A DNA stretch of 64,000 nt, from assembly GCA_036561005.1 (NCBI GenBank), contig DATBQE010000089.1, forward strand, positions 1 through 64,000. Reading direction: 5' to 3'. Positions within the stretch are counted from its first letter, which is position 1. Every line of letters starts with the position of its first letter. This document shows positions 42,076-51,605 of this stretch, one piece after another. The stretch is from PKWO01 sp036561005 (lineage in GTDB: Bacteria > Pseudomonadota > Gammaproteobacteria > Burkholderiales > Burkholderiaceae_D). The notes beneath the pieces were generated by a model that was given only the letters and a program-made list of their open reading frames with translations, had not been told where the DNA came from and did not search any database. The position numbers and the translations under genes are program-made.

Positions 42076-43182
42076 ATGAAGTTCATTGACGAAGCGAAGA
42101 TTGAAGTGATTGCCGGCGACGGCGGGAACGGCTGCGCTTCCTTTTGCCGGGAAAAATTTCGCCCTTTCGGCGGGCCGGACGGCGGCGATGGCGGGAAAGG
42201 CGGCAGCATATGGGCCGTAGCGGACCGTAACATCAACACGCTGGTCGATTACCGCTTTTCCAAGTTGCACAAGGCCAGGAATGGCGAAAACGGGCGCGGC
42301 GCCGATTGCTACGGCAAAGGCGCCGACGACATCATGCTGCGCATGCCTGTCGGCACGCTGATCATCGACAGCATCGACGGTGAAATCATCGCGGACATGA
42401 CCGAACATGGCCAGACTGCACTCTTGGCCAAAGGCGGCGAGGGCGGATGGGGCAACATTCATTTCAAGTCCTCCACCAACCGCGCACCGCGGCAAAAGAC
42501 CGATGGCAAGGAAGGCGAGCGGCGCGAACTGCGTCTGGAGCTGAAAGTGCTGGCCGACGTCGGCTTGCTCGGCATGCCCAATGCGGGCAAGTCGACCTTC
42601 ATCTCGGCCGTTTCCAACGCCAGGCCGAAGATTGCCGATTATCCGTTTACCACTCTGCACCCCAATCTGGGCGTTGTGCGCGTGAGCCATGAAAAGAGCT
42701 TTGTGATCGCCGATATCCCGGGGCTGATTGAGGGCGCCGCCGACGGTGCGGGTTTGGGCATCCAGTTCCTGCGCCACCTGCAGCGCACGCGTCTGCTGCT
42801 CCATATCGTCGATCTGGCGCCGTTCGACAATGTCGACCCGGTCAAGGAAGCCAAGGCCATCATCAAGGAATTGAAGAAATACGACGAAGCCCTGTTCGAC
42901 AAGCCGCGCTGGCTGGTGTTGAACAAGCTCGACATGGTACCCGAGGAAGAACGCAAGAAACGCGTCAAGGACTTCGTCAAGCGTTTCGGCTGGAAAGGTC
43001 CGGTGTTTGAAATATCCGCACTGACGCGCGAAGGCTGCGAAGATCTGGTGGTCGAGATTTATAATTATCTCGCCGAACAACGCCAGGCCGAAGACCGTGC
43101 CGGTGAAACGCAAATGGTGGAAGAAGCGCGCGCCATCGTGTCGATCGAATCCGACGATCCGCGCTTCAAGGTGATGGACTAG
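42076..43182 (+). CDS. obgE: GTPase ObgE/CgtA
   Basis: A 368-residue ribosome-associated GTPase. The Gly-rich Obg fold (about residues 1-158: FGGPDGGDGGKGG and GNIHFKSSTNRAPRQ) is followed by the G domain with GMPNAGKSTF (about 166-175), the DIPGLIEGA switch and NKLDM. It checks 50S assembly and links growth to stringent response. Gene order rplU-rpmA-obgE-proB is widely conserved. The C-terminal tail is short, as in betaproteobacteria. Confidence 0.97.
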   Translation: MKFIDEAKIEVIAGDGGNGCASFCREKFRPFGGPDGGDGGKGGSIWAVADRNINTLVDYRFSKLHKARNGENGRGADCYGKGADDIMLRMPVGTLIIDSIDGEIIADMTEHGQTALLAKGGEGGWGNIHFKSSTNRAPRQKTDGKEGERRELRLELKVLADVGLLGMPNAGKSTFISAVSNARPKIADYPFTTLHPNLGVVRVSHEKSFVIADIPGLIEGAADGAGLGIQFLRHLQRTRLLLHIVDLAPFDNVDPVKEAKAIIKELKKYDEALFDKPRWLVLNKLDMVPEEERKKRVKDFVKRFGWKGPVFEISALTREGCEDLVVEIYNYLAEQRQAEDRAGETQMVEEARAIVSIESDDPRFKVMD

Positions 43183-43333
43183 CCTTACCCAGGCTCGCCA
43201 GACTGCATTTAGCAACAGCGCGACAACGTCTCGCGCTGCCCTCAACCGGAATTGAGCTTGCGCGGTGTCACATGATATCGCGTTCAATCAGGGCGCCCGT
43301 GGCTACGCCCTTGTCCCGTCTAATGAGGTGGTT

Positions 43334-44452
43334 TTGAAGTCAGTTATCGAAAAGTCGAAGCGCCTGGTCGTCAAGGTCGGCTCGTCTCTGGTTACCAACG
43401 ACGGCAAGGGGCTCGATCATGCCGCCATCGCCAAATGGGCGCAGCAGATTGCCCAATTGCGCCAATCGGGCAAGGAAGTGGTCCTGGTCAGTTCCGGCGC
43501 GATTGCCGAAGGCATGCAGCGTCTTGGTTTCGACAAGCGGCCGACCGGCATCCATGAGCTACAGGCTTGCGCCGCAGTAGGCCAAATGGGCCTGGCGCAA
43601 ATTTACGAAACCAGCTTTCGCGCGCATGCCATCGGCACTGCGCAGGTGTTGCTGACTCATGCCGACCTTGCCGATCGCGAGCGCTATCTCAATGCACGTT
43701 CGACTCTTTTCACTTTGCTGCGTCTGGGCGTCGTACCCATCATCAATGAAAATGACACGGTGGTCACCGATGAAATCAAGTTCGGCGACAACGACACCTT
43801 GGGCGCGCTGGTTGCCAACCTGCTGGAAGCGGATAGCTTGATCATTCTGACAGATCAGCGTGGCTTATATACCGCGGACCCGCGCAAGGATCCGGGCGCG
43901 CAATTCGTTCATGAGGCCAGGGCAGGAGAGCCGGAACTGGAAGCCATGGCTGGTGGTGCCGGGAGCGCTATCGGCCGCGGCGGTATGCTGACCAAGATAC
44001 TTGCCGCCAAGCGCGCAGCCACATCCGGGGCACATACCGTCATTGCATGGGGCCGCGAAGAGCACGTGCTGACGCGCCTCGCACAAGGCGAAGCAATCGG
44101 CACCCAACTGACGGCGCAGACAGCGCAGTTGACTGCACGCAAGCAATGGATGGCCGATCATTTGCAGACAGCCGGGCAGGTTACGCTCGACGCGGGTGCG
44201 GTCAAGAAATTGAGTAACGAAGGGAAGTCGCTATTGCCGATCGGCGTGATCGCCGTTGGCGGTGAATTCGGGCGCGGCGACGTCATCACCTGCGTCGATG
44301 AATCCGGTCGCGCCATCGCGCGCGGCATGACCAATTATGCAAGTTCGGAAGCGCGCCGCATCATGCGGCACCCGTCATCGGAGATTGCCGCCATTCTCGG
44401 TTTCGTCGAAGAACCCGAATTGATACATCGGGACAATATGGTGCTGGTGTAA
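43334..44452 (+). CDS. proB: Glutamate 5-kinase
   Basis: A 372-residue enzyme for the first step of proline synthesis: an amino acid kinase domain (SKRLVVKVGSSLVTNDGKG at about 7-25, VSSGAIAEGMQRL, INENDTVVTDEIKFGDNDTL near 137) plus a C-terminal PUA domain from about 280. Open reading continues upstream to GTG 43265, but TTG 43334 has GAGGTGG directly before it and yields the standard length. proA is not adjacent. It follows obgE after about 150 bases. Confidence 0.94.
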   Translation: MKSVIEKSKRLVVKVGSSLVTNDGKGLDHAAIAKWAQQIAQLRQSGKEVVLVSSGAIAEGMQRLGFDKRPTGIHELQACAAVGQMGLAQIYETSFRAHAIGTAQVLLTHADLADRERYLNARSTLFTLLRLGVVPIINENDTVVTDEIKFGDNDTLGALVANLLEADSLIILTDQRGLYTADPRKDPGAQFVHEARAGEPELEAMAGGAGSAIGRGGMLTKILAAKRAATSGAHTVIAWGREEHVLTRLAQGEAIGTQLTAQTAQLTARKQWMADHLQTAGQVTLDAGAVKKLSNEGKSLLPIGVIAVGGEFGRGDVITCVDESGRAIARGMTNYASSEARRIMRHPSSEIAAILGFVEEPELIHRDNMVLV

Positions 44453-44459
44453 CCCTACG

Positions 44460-45011
44460 TTACAACTGACCTGCCTGCGCTCTGTGGTAGCGCAGATCGT
44501 CGAGAATCTGCTTCGTGTGGCCAGGCGACAAGCTGTTTTTGCACAAATAGTCGGTCGCCAGGTTGGCGTGCTGCAAGTTCGCGCCTTTGGTCTGAATGGC
44601 GTCCCATTGTGGATCGCGCGCTTTGGCCCAGCTTCCGTCCGCATGGCCGAAAGCAAACAGCTTCTTTTCCATGGTCATGCAGCGAATACCTTCATAGCTG
44701 ACATTTTTTGCGCCGCCCGCACTCGTGCCAACCATGGTGTAACGAACGATTCCGTCCTTGCCGACGGTCAGTGATGCGGCGTCAACCGCGAAACTTTGTC
44801 CTGTTGTGGTGCTGGTATAAAACGGCAGCAAATTCTCTGCCTTGGGTGCGGCGGGCAACTCCCAAGGCGATTCATCCGTGCTTGTAGCGTCTGCGGTGGA
44901 ATGCTCGCGACGATCTTCCGCCCATACATTGCCCAAGCCGCATGTCAACAGCAGCGTTATCAGCGCGAGGCGCAATTTTGTGCGCCGCAGCGGATGGATT
45001 TCCAGGTTCAT
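44460..45011 (-). CDS. CNP1-like family protein
   Basis: A 183-residue exported protein with a signal peptide ending near NVWA (about residue 31). The region ENLLPFYTSTTTGQSFAVDAAS and the Cys-containing SYEGIRCMTMEKKLFAFG match the CNP1-like family of betaproteobacteria, whose function is unknown. It is encoded just downstream of rppH on the minus strand (15 bases apart), so it is probably co-transcribed, and convergent with proB. Only family-level recognition is possible. Confidence 0.75.
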   Translation of the reverse strand: MNLEIHPLRRTKLRLALITLLLTCGLGNVWAEDRREHSTADATSTDESPWELPAAPKAENLLPFYTSTTTGQSFAVDAASLTVGKDGIVRYTMVGTSAGGAKNVSYEGIRCMTMEKKLFAFGHADGSWAKARDPQWDAIQTKGANLQHANLATDYLCKNSLSPGHTKQILDDLRYHRAQAGQL

Positions 45012-45026
45012 GGCGAATTGTTTTCC

Positions 45027-45668
45027 TTATTCCTGTTTCTGTTGGGAATCTTTTTCGGGGGGCTGTTGCATTGCAACGTCAGTCCCGATCTTTGACTCCA
45101 TTTCATTGTCGGTCGCATGCGTGGCAGGCGTGACATCGGTGTTTGGCAGAGCACTCTTGGGCGGACGTACCCCGTGCCTGTGGCCTTGCTGCGGCGGGCG
45201 TGTCAGAAACCGTGATAATTCCTGCAGGGCACGTTGGTAGACGTCACGCTTGAATTCAATTACGACATCGAGCGGGACCCAATAATCGTGCCAGCGCCAG
45301 GCGTCAAATTCCGGATGATCGGTCAGCCGAAGATTGATGTCGCAATCGCGCCCCACCATGCGCAGCAGGAACCAGATTTGCTTTTGACCACGGTAATGGC
45401 CGCGAATTTCGCGTTTGATGAAGCGATCGGGAACTTCATAGCGCAGCCAGTCGCGCGTGCGACCGATGATTTTGACGTGCTCGGCCCGCAAGCCGATTTC
45501 TTCCTCCAGCTCGCGAAACATGGCTTGCTCGGGGGTTTCGCCGAATTTGATCCCTCCTTGCGGAAATTGCCAGGAGTGCTCGCGCACGCGCTTGCCCCAC
45601 CATACCTCGTTCTGGGTATTGAGCAAAATAATGCCGACGTTCGGGCGAAAGCCTTCACGATCCAGCAT
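45027..45668 (-). CDS. rppH: RNA pyrophosphohydrolase RppH
   Basis: A 213-residue Nudix enzyme that removes pyrophosphate from mRNA 5' ends and starts RNase E decay. FRPNVGIILLN and HSWQFPQGGIKFGETPEQAM lead into the Nudix box with RELEEEIGL at about 52-60. The C-terminal 50 residues are a low-complexity, polar extension common in betaproteobacterial RppH. It is divergent from proS. Confidence 0.95.
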   Translation of the reverse strand: MLDREGFRPNVGIILLNTQNEVWWGKRVREHSWQFPQGGIKFGETPEQAMFRELEEEIGLRAEHVKIIGRTRDWLRYEVPDRFIKREIRGHYRGQKQIWFLLRMVGRDCDINLRLTDHPEFDAWRWHDYWVPLDVVIEFKRDVYQRALQELSRFLTRPPQQGHRHGVRPPKSALPNTDVTPATHATDNEMESKIGTDVAMQQPPEKDSQQKQE

Positions 45669-45868
45669 GTTGTACCTCGAAACTTTCTGCGGCTAATCGT
45701 CCTTAGGCTCGAACAAGTCGGGGCCGCAGCGTACACGGCAGATCCGGGCCAAAATCGGCGCAGATCGGGGATCCGACATCATTTGTGAGAAGAATGGGCG
45801 CATCAGCCAGCTAATCCTTTAAAATTGAGTTGATTATAACTCTCTCTTTTTAAAAAGAATTCATCGTT

Positions 45869-47596
45869 ATGCGCGCCTCTCGCTTTTTTATTGCCACCCT
45901 CAAGGAAGCCCCATCTGACGCAGAAGTGGTCAGCCACAAGCTGATGATGCGTGCCGGAATGATCAAACGTCTCGGTTCTGGCATCTACACTTATATGCCG
46001 ATGGGTCTACGGGTCATTCGCAAGGTGGAAAAAATTGTGCGCGAAGAAATGAATCGGGCCGGTGCGATTGAGCTGTTGATGCCGGTAGTGCAACCCGCCG
46101 AATTCTGGCAGGAGACCGGCCGCTGGGAAAAAATGGGGCCGGAACTCATGCGGGTCAAGGACCGTCACGGTCGCGACTACATCATTCAGCCGACTTCGGA
46201 AGAGGCGGTCACCGACGTGGTGCGTAGCGACATCAAGTCGTATCGCCAGTTGCCGATCAATTTTTATCATATCCAGACCAAGTTCCGCGACGAGCGTCGT
46301 CCGCGCTTCGGTCTCATGCGCGGTCGCGAATTCACCATGAAGGACGCCTATTCCTTTGATCGCGATGTGGCTGGCCTGCAGCAATCCTACCGCATCATGT
46401 TCGACGCTTATGTGCGCATTTTCAACCGTTTCGGTCTGCAATTCCGCGCCGTCGCGGCAGACAACGGCGCCATCGGCGGCTCCGGCTCGCACGAGTTCCA
46501 CGTCATTGCCGACACCGGCGAAGACGCGCTGGTGTATTGCCCCGAGTCAGATTATGCAGCCAACATGGAAGCGGCCGAGGCAGTTGCCCCCAAGACTGAA
46601 CGCGCCGCGCCTGCGCAGGCGTTGACCAAGACGGCGACGCCCGGCAAGTCCAAATGCGAAGACGTTGCAGCGCTACTCGGCGTCGAACTGAGCCGAACGG
46701 TCAAATCGATCGTCCTCACCGTTGACCCCAAGGAGGAAGGCGGTGAACGCCAAGTCTGGCTGCTGCTGCTGCGCGGCGATCATGACTTGAACGAAGTCAA
46801 GGCCAGCAAGGTGCCGGGCCTGGCCACCTATCGCTTCTCCAGCGAGGCAGAAATCGTCGAATGGTTCGGCACGCCGCCCGGCTATCTCGGACCTATCGCC
46901 ACAAAGAAGCCGGTCAAGGTCGTGGCCGACCGTACCGTTGCGGCCATGAGTGACTTCATCTGCGGCGCCAATGAAGCGGATTTCCACTACACCGGCGCGA
47001 ATTGGGGTCGCGATATCCCCGAGCCCGTCGTGGCCGACCTGCGCAATGTCGTGCCGGGCGATGCCTCGCCCGACGGGAAAGGACTGCTGGCCATCCAGCG
47101 CGGTATCGAAGTTGGGCATGTGTTCCAGCTCGGCACCCGTTATTCGGCCGACATGAAGGCCACCTACCTGGACGAAAACGGCAAACCGCAGTTGCTGCAA
47201 ATGGGCTGCTACGGAATCGGTATCACGCGCATTCTGGGCGCTGCCATCGAACAGAATTTCGACGAAAAGGGCATCATTTGGCCGACTTCGATCGCACCGT
47301 TCGAAGTCGTGCTCTGCCCCATGGGTTACGACCGCAGCGAAATGGTCAAGCAGGCGGTCGACAAACTCTATGCAGAACTGCAGGGCGCAGGCGTGGATGT
47401 GATTCTTGATGATCGTGGCGAACGCCCCGGCGCCATGTTTGCCGACTGGGAATTGATCGGTGTGCCGCATCGCATCGTGGTAGGCGAACGCGGCCTGAAG
47501 GATGGCAAACTCGAATACCAGGGGCGTCGCGACACTGAAGCAACCGCCGTTGCCCCGGAACAGATGTTGGCGTTCATTCAAGCCAAACTTGCCTAG
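45869..47596 (+). CDS. proS: Prolyl-tRNA synthetase
   Basis: A 575-residue class II synthetase of the bacterial type. Motif 1 GLRVIRKVEKIVREEMNRAG near 47, motif 2 TKFRDERRPRFGLMRGREF near 135 and motif 3 GIGITRILGA near 448 are clear. The roughly 180-residue insertion between motifs 2 and 3 (about 225-405) is the YbaK-like editing domain that clears Ala-tRNA-Pro. It charges tRNA-Pro such as the CGG species at 39.8 kb. A TATAAC box at 45835-45840 may be its -10. Confidence 0.97.
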   Translation: MRASRFFIATLKEAPSDAEVVSHKLMMRAGMIKRLGSGIYTYMPMGLRVIRKVEKIVREEMNRAGAIELLMPVVQPAEFWQETGRWEKMGPELMRVKDRHGRDYIIQPTSEEAVTDVVRSDIKSYRQLPINFYHIQTKFRDERRPRFGLMRGREFTMKDAYSFDRDVAGLQQSYRIMFDAYVRIFNRFGLQFRAVAADNGAIGGSGSHEFHVIADTGEDALVYCPESDYAANMEAAEAVAPKTERAAPAQALTKTATPGKSKCEDVAALLGVELSRTVKSIVLTVDPKEEGGERQVWLLLLRGDHDLNEVKASKVPGLATYRFSSEAEIVEWFGTPPGYLGPIATKKPVKVVADRTVAAMSDFICGANEADFHYTGANWGRDIPEPVVADLRNVVPGDASPDGKGLLAIQRGIEVGHVFQLGTRYSADMKATYLDENGKPQLLQMGCYGIGITRILGAAIEQNFDEKGIIWPTSIAPFEVVLCPMGYDRSEMVKQAVDKLYAELQGAGVDVILDDRGERPGAMFADWELIGVPHRIVVGERGLKDGKLEYQGRRDTEATAVAPEQMLAFIQAKLA

Positions 47597-47608
47597 CGTT
47601 CCGACGGC

Positions 47609-48253
47609 ATGAAGGATTCCGCGCGGGCAAAATTTTGGCGCATGGCGCGCCATGTTGTCCCGTCCCTGATTTTCGTTCTGGGCACGGCCGGCTGGTCAGG
47701 CCTCGCCTGTGCCGGCAACCAGAAAGAGGAGGCAATGGCTGACGCAGTGCGCGCGGCCTTGTCGCGCGCGATTACCGATCCGGCGCCGCCCAGGCCGCAA
47801 TTCACCGAAATCGAAGAGCGCATCAAATACCTCAACTGGCTCGGTGAAATGTCGGAACGTCTCAAGAAATCGCTGCCCGATATCCAGGTGCGCGTCGATT
47901 TTCTCGGTGCCGTCTGGTATGAAGCCAAGCGTGCGGGTCTTGACCCCCAACTTGTTCTGGGCTTGATCCAGGTGGAATCGGGCTTCCATAAATATGCCGT
48001 GTCGTCGGTCGGCGCGCGCGGCTACATGCAGGTGATGCCGTTCTGGACGCGTCAGATCGGCGATGGCGACCCGAAGAAGCTGTTCAACATGCAAACCAAC
48101 TTGCGCTACGGTTGCTCGATCCTGCGCATGTATATCGACCGGGAGTCAGGCGATTTGTTTCTCGCCTTGGGGCGCTACAACGGCAGCCGCGGGCAGCCGC
48201 AATATCCCAATGCAGTGCTGGGTGCCTGGAAACGATGGGTTTACAAAGGATGA
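47609..48253 (+). CDS. Lytic transglycosylase (SLT domain)
   Basis: A 214-residue exported enzyme. A signal peptide or anchor lies at about residues 17-36, and the SLT domain follows a helical segment. LVLGLIQVESGFHKYAVSSV holds the catalytic Glu near residue 122, then GARGYMQVMPFWTRQIG and a late LALGRYNGSRGQPQYP complete the fold. It would cut glycan strands to 1,6-anhydro-MurNAc products, the substrates of AmpD at 55.1 kb after import. ATG 47642 is an alternative start. It follows proS by 12 bases. Confidence 0.9.
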   Translation: MKDSARAKFWRMARHVVPSLIFVLGTAGWSGLACAGNQKEEAMADAVRAALSRAITDPAPPRPQFTEIEERIKYLNWLGEMSERLKKSLPDIQVRVDFLGAVWYEAKRAGLDPQLVLGLIQVESGFHKYAVSSVGARGYMQVMPFWTRQIGDGDPKKLFNMQTNLRYGCSILRMYIDRESGDLFLALGRYNGSRGQPQYPNAVLGAWKRWVYKG

Positions 48254-48273
48254 GCAGGTACCGGACCGGAGAA

Positions 48274-48310
48274 AACAAAAACGCCCGCGCGATGCGGGCG
48301 TTTTTGTTTG
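48274..48310. terminator. Bidirectional terminator
   Basis: CGCCCGC (48283-48289) pairs with GCGGGCG (48295-48301), with A-rich and T-rich flanks (AAACAAAAA and TTTTTGTTT) that extend the stem. It lies between the convergent transglycosylase and SWIB-protein genes and should stop both. Confidence 0.88.
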
Positions 48311-48325
48311 GTACCTGGCAAAAGA

Positions 48326-48859
48326 TTATTTCAAGTGATCGGAGATCAATTTCGTCATCTCGAACATCGACACTTGCTTTTTGCCACCAAACACAGCTTT
48401 GAGCTTTTCATCTGCATCGATCATGCGTTTGTTCAGCTCGTTTTGCAGCTTGAACTTCTTGATGTATTCCCAAACCTTCTTTGTTACTTCCGTACGCGGC
48501 AGCGGATTGGCGCCGACCACAGCAGCCAGAACGGCCGATGGTGTCATTGCTTTCATGAATGCTGCGTTTGGCTTACGTGGTGTTGCCGGCTTAGCGGCCT
48601 TCTTGACTGCAGGCTTGGCTGCTGCCTTCGGAGCTGCTGCCTTCTTTGCTGCAGGTTTTGCAGCAGGCTTTGCTGCGGGTTTAGCGGCAGCTGGTTTCTT
48701 TGCTGCTGGTTTAGCCGCTGGCTTTGCCGCTGCTTTCTTGGCTGCCGGTTTAGCTGCTGGCTTTGCTGCTGGTTTTGCAGCGGGCTTCTTTGCTGCAGGT
48801 GCCTTGGCAGCAGGTTTCTTTGCTGCTGGTTTTGCTGCTGGTTTCTTGGCTGTTGCCAT
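48326..48859 (-). CDS. SWIB/MDM2-domain protein with histone H1-like tail
   Basis: A 177-residue protein. The first 95 residues are nearly all Lys, Ala and Pro in PAAKPAAKK-type repeats, like histone H1 C-terminal tails. Residues about 100-177 form a SWIB domain (MTPSAVLAAVVGANPLPRTEVTK, VWEYIKKFKLQN, then DEKLKAVFGGKKQVSMFEMTK), otherwise known from eukaryotic chromatin remodellers, chlamydiae and some proteobacteria. A role in nucleoid packing is inferred. ATG 48859 has GGAGG before it; the frame's earlier start at 48904 lacks one. A second AK-rich gene lies at 61.2 kb. Confidence 0.9.
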   Translation of the reverse strand: MATAKKPAAKPAAKKPAAKAPAAKKPAAKPAAKPAAKPAAKKAAAKPAAKPAAKKPAAAKPAAKPAAKPAAKKAAAPKAAAKPAVKKAAKPATPRKPNAAFMKAMTPSAVLAAVVGANPLPRTEVTKKVWEYIKKFKLQNELNKRMIDADEKLKAVFGGKKQVSMFEMTKLISDHLK

Positions 48860-49173
48860 CTTAAAGCCTCCTTCACTATTGTGTTGGGAAATCGCGTCGA
48901 ACACGCACCGGTAATAGTGGTGCGGATTCCCCTATGATGCAAGTGTTTTTTGCGTGAATTTGAACGATTTTGTGGGGCAAGTGTAGCTTAGCCCACGAAT
49001 GAAGACACAAAAGCGCGCCTTTAACCATCGGGGGAACAGCGTTTTCCCCCAGGGCGACGCGCATTGGTTTGCACTTTTCTGCACCGCATTGCGGCCGGGC
49101 TCGGGATAGTTCACACCTCTTGAGAGGGCGCTTTGCATGGGCGATACGCCCCGGAATTCGTAGTGGGGATTCC
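48860..49173. other. Intergenic region between ffh and the SWIB gene
   Basis: A 314-base gap; both flanking genes are on the minus strand, so it holds the ffh end and the SWIB gene's promoter. A hairpin GGGGGAA / TTCCCCC (49030-49036 and 49044-49050) has no T-run after it. A smaller one, GCACC / GGTGC, lies near 48910-48925 in the leader. I see no gene or confident promoter. Confidence 0.45.
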
Positions 49174-50541
49174 TCAGCGCATGCCCGGCATCATGCCCTT
49201 CATGCCGCGCATCATCTTCATCAGGCCGCCGCCCTTGAGTTTCTTCATCATTGATTGCATCTGGTCGAATTGGGCCAGCATGCGGTTGACTTCCTGGACC
49301 TGCACGCCGGCGCCGGTCGCAATGCGCCGTTTGCGCGAGGCCTTGATCAGCTCGGGTTTGCTTCGTTCTGCCGGCGTCATGGAATTGATGATCCCCTCCA
49401 TGCGCCGCACCTGCTTCTCGGCCTGATCCATATTGGCGCCGCCGGCCGCCTGCTGGAATTGGGCCGGCAATTTATCCATCAGGTTCGACAGGCCGCCCAT
49501 TTTTTTCATTTGGCCCAATTGGGCCTTGAAGTCGTTCAGGTCAAACTTGCCGCCGCCCTTGATCTTTTGCGCGAGATCCTGCGCGGCTTCGATGTCGACG
49601 CCCTTGCGTGCCTCTTCGACCAGGGCCAGGATGTCGCCCATGCCGAGGATACGATCTGCCATGCGGGCGGGATCAAATGCTTCAAGCCCGTCAAGTTTTT
49701 CCGCCACGCCGGTAAATTTGATCGGCTTGCCCGTGATGTGGCGTACCGACAGTGCGGCACCGCCGCGCGCATCGCCGTCTAATTTTGTCAAAATGATGCC
49801 CGTGAGGGGGAGGGCATCGTTGAAGGCCTTGGCGGTATTGACGGCATCCTGCCCCAGCATGGCGTCAACCACGAACAGGGTTTCAATCGGTTTGACTGCG
49901 GCATGCAGCGCAGCGATTTCCTGCATCATGGCTTCGTCGATGCCGAGGCGGCCGGCCGTGTCGACGATCAGCACATCGTGATAATGCTTTTTGGCGAAAT
50001 CGAGCGCGGCCAATGCAATATCGACCGGTTTGTCGGTCGGCAGAGACGGAAAGAAATCGGCGCCGGCCTGGGCCGTGACGGTTTGCAACTGGCCGATTGC
50101 GGCGGGGCGGTAGACGTCGGCCGAAACGGTCAACACCTTCTTCTTCATCTGCTCGCGCAGATATTTGGCCAGCTTGCCCACCGTCGTGGTTTTGCCGGCG
50201 CCCTGCAGGCCTGCCATCAAGATTATGGCGGGCGGCTGCGTAGCAAAATTCAGTCGTGAAGCCTCGGGACCGAGGTCTGCGCCCATCAGCGATGCCAGTT
50301 CGCGTTGTACCACGCCGACCAATGCCTGTCCTGGCGTCAGCGAACCGATTACTTCTTCGCCGAGCGCCTTCTCCTTGACCTTGGCGATGAATTCGCGCAC
50401 CGCAGGCAGGGCAACGTCGGCTTCGAGCAAGGCCAATCTGACTTCGCGCAGCATTTCAGCCGTGTTGGTTTCGGTCAGGCGTGCCTCGCCGCGCATGGAT
50501 TTGACGACTTTGGCTAGGCGTTGGGTAAGATTGTCGAGCAT
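49174..50541 (-). CDS. ffh: Signal recognition particle protein Ffh
   Basis: A 455-residue GTPase that with 4.5S RNA targets nascent membrane proteins to SecYEG. The N domain (1-90), G domain with GLQGAGKTTTVGKLAKYL at about 106-123, DTAGRLGIDE near 190 and TKLDGDARGGAAL near 248 are followed by a Met-rich M domain that ends in MMRGMKGMMPGMR. It lies next to the CcsA-like gene in divergent orientation, as ffh-ypjD does in E. coli. Normal length. Confidence 0.97.
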   Translation of the reverse strand: MLDNLTQRLAKVVKSMRGEARLTETNTAEMLREVRLALLEADVALPAVREFIAKVKEKALGEEVIGSLTPGQALVGVVQRELASLMGADLGPEASRLNFATQPPAIILMAGLQGAGKTTTVGKLAKYLREQMKKKVLTVSADVYRPAAIGQLQTVTAQAGADFFPSLPTDKPVDIALAALDFAKKHYHDVLIVDTAGRLGIDEAMMQEIAALHAAVKPIETLFVVDAMLGQDAVNTAKAFNDALPLTGIILTKLDGDARGGAALSVRHITGKPIKFTGVAEKLDGLEAFDPARMADRILGMGDILALVEEARKGVDIEAAQDLAQKIKGGGKFDLNDFKAQLGQMKKMGGLSNLMDKLPAQFQQAAGGANMDQAEKQVRRMEGIINSMTPAERSKPELIKASRKRRIATGAGVQVQEVNRMLAQFDQMQSMMKKLKGGGLMKMMRGMKGMMPGMR

Positions 50542-50795
50542 GGCGATTAATATCTATCTGGAAACAGTGTGGGATTCAGTGCGTTCACAACCTGTGCACC
50601 CGAGGTAAATCCCATTTTAACCGATAAGGTGGGGCCTCCAACCGGCTGGACCAGGGATGGCAGCGATTCGTTACATATAATAAAGCCCATTGCAATCAAC
50701 GCAATGCTGTATGCGCGCCCGCAAACAGGCAAGGCTCGGTCCGAAACCATGCACGGTATCGCTTGGCGAAATTGTGGTTGGTATACACTACGCAT

Positions 50796-51605
50796 ATGCA
50801 ATCAATAATTCTTGGCCTCGCGGTCATTTCCTACCTTCTGGCCACCGGCTTGCCATCGCGCTACAGGCCGGCCATTTCGATTACCGTGGTGGTCGGTTGG
50901 CTGGCCCATGCGCTATCCATGGCTTCCGAGATTGACGCGCACGGGGCATTCCGGGTTGGTTTTGCCGTCATGCTTTCCGTCACCCTATGGATTTCTGTGG
51001 CCGCATATTGGCTGGAGAATCGCAACCTTGAGCTCGACAGCCTGCGCGTTCTCGTACTGCCGTGTGCGGCAGTCGCAGCCGTGTTGCCGGCTATCTTCCC
51101 CGGACAACTGGCTTTGCTCGAAGGGAGATCACCGCTGTTTTCCTGGCACGTTGCGATTGCCATTCTGGCCTACAGTACGTTGACGATCGCCGCCTTTCAC
51201 GCCTTGCTGATGGCGCTTCAAGAGTCGCGCCTGCATACGCGCAATGGCGCGGCACAACCAGGATGGTTCGGTGCAACGATTGATCGCCTGCCGGCCTTGC
51301 TGACCATGGAAAAGCTGCTGTTCAGACTGGTGGCATTCGGTTTTGTGCTGTTGACATTGACCGTGGTGTCCGGTTTGGTATTTTCCGAGCAACTATTCGG
51401 CAAGGCTTTCAAACTGGAACACAAGACCGTGTTCACGCTGATGTCCTGGGTCCTGTTCGGCGCCTTGCTGGCCGGACGCAAGTGGCGCGGCTGGCGCGGC
51501 AAGACTGCGTTACGCTATTTCCTCTTCGGTTTCATTGCACTGCTACTCGGCTACGTCGGCAGCCATTTTGTGTACGAAGTGATTCTGGGGCGCAAATTTA
51601 TATGA
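50796..51605 (+). CDS. CcsA-like inner membrane protein (YpjD type)
   Basis: A 269-residue protein with eight or so membrane segments and a conserved WHVAIAILAYSTLTIAAFHALLM segment near residue 125, then a C-terminal WVLFGALLAGRKWRGWRGKTALRYF region. This is the cytochrome c assembly (CcsA/YpjD) family; a haem-handling role is suggested by the family, but YpjD itself is uncharacterised. I use ATG 50796, because the first 11 codons of the open frame add only polar residues. It overlaps the next small gene (ATGA). Confidence 0.88.
   Translation: MQSIILGLAVISYLLATGLPSRYRPAISITVVVGWLAHALSMASEIDAHGAFRVGFAVMLSVTLWISVAAYWLENRNLELDSLRVLVLPCAAVAAVLPAIFPGQLALLEGRSPLFSWHVAIAILAYSTLTIAAFHALLMALQESRLHTRNGAAQPGWFGATIDRLPALLTMEKLLFRLVAFGFVLLTLTVVSGLVFSEQLFGKAFKLEHKTVFTLMSWVLFGALLAGRKWRGWRGKTALRYFLFGFIALLLGYVGSHFVYEVILGRKFI

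Noticed and set aside
48326..48859. Phasin (PhaP/PhaF-like) annotation for the AK-rich gene
   Set aside because: PhaF has a similar Lys/Ala tail, but here the folded part fits SWIB and no polyhydroxyalkanoate genes are nearby.
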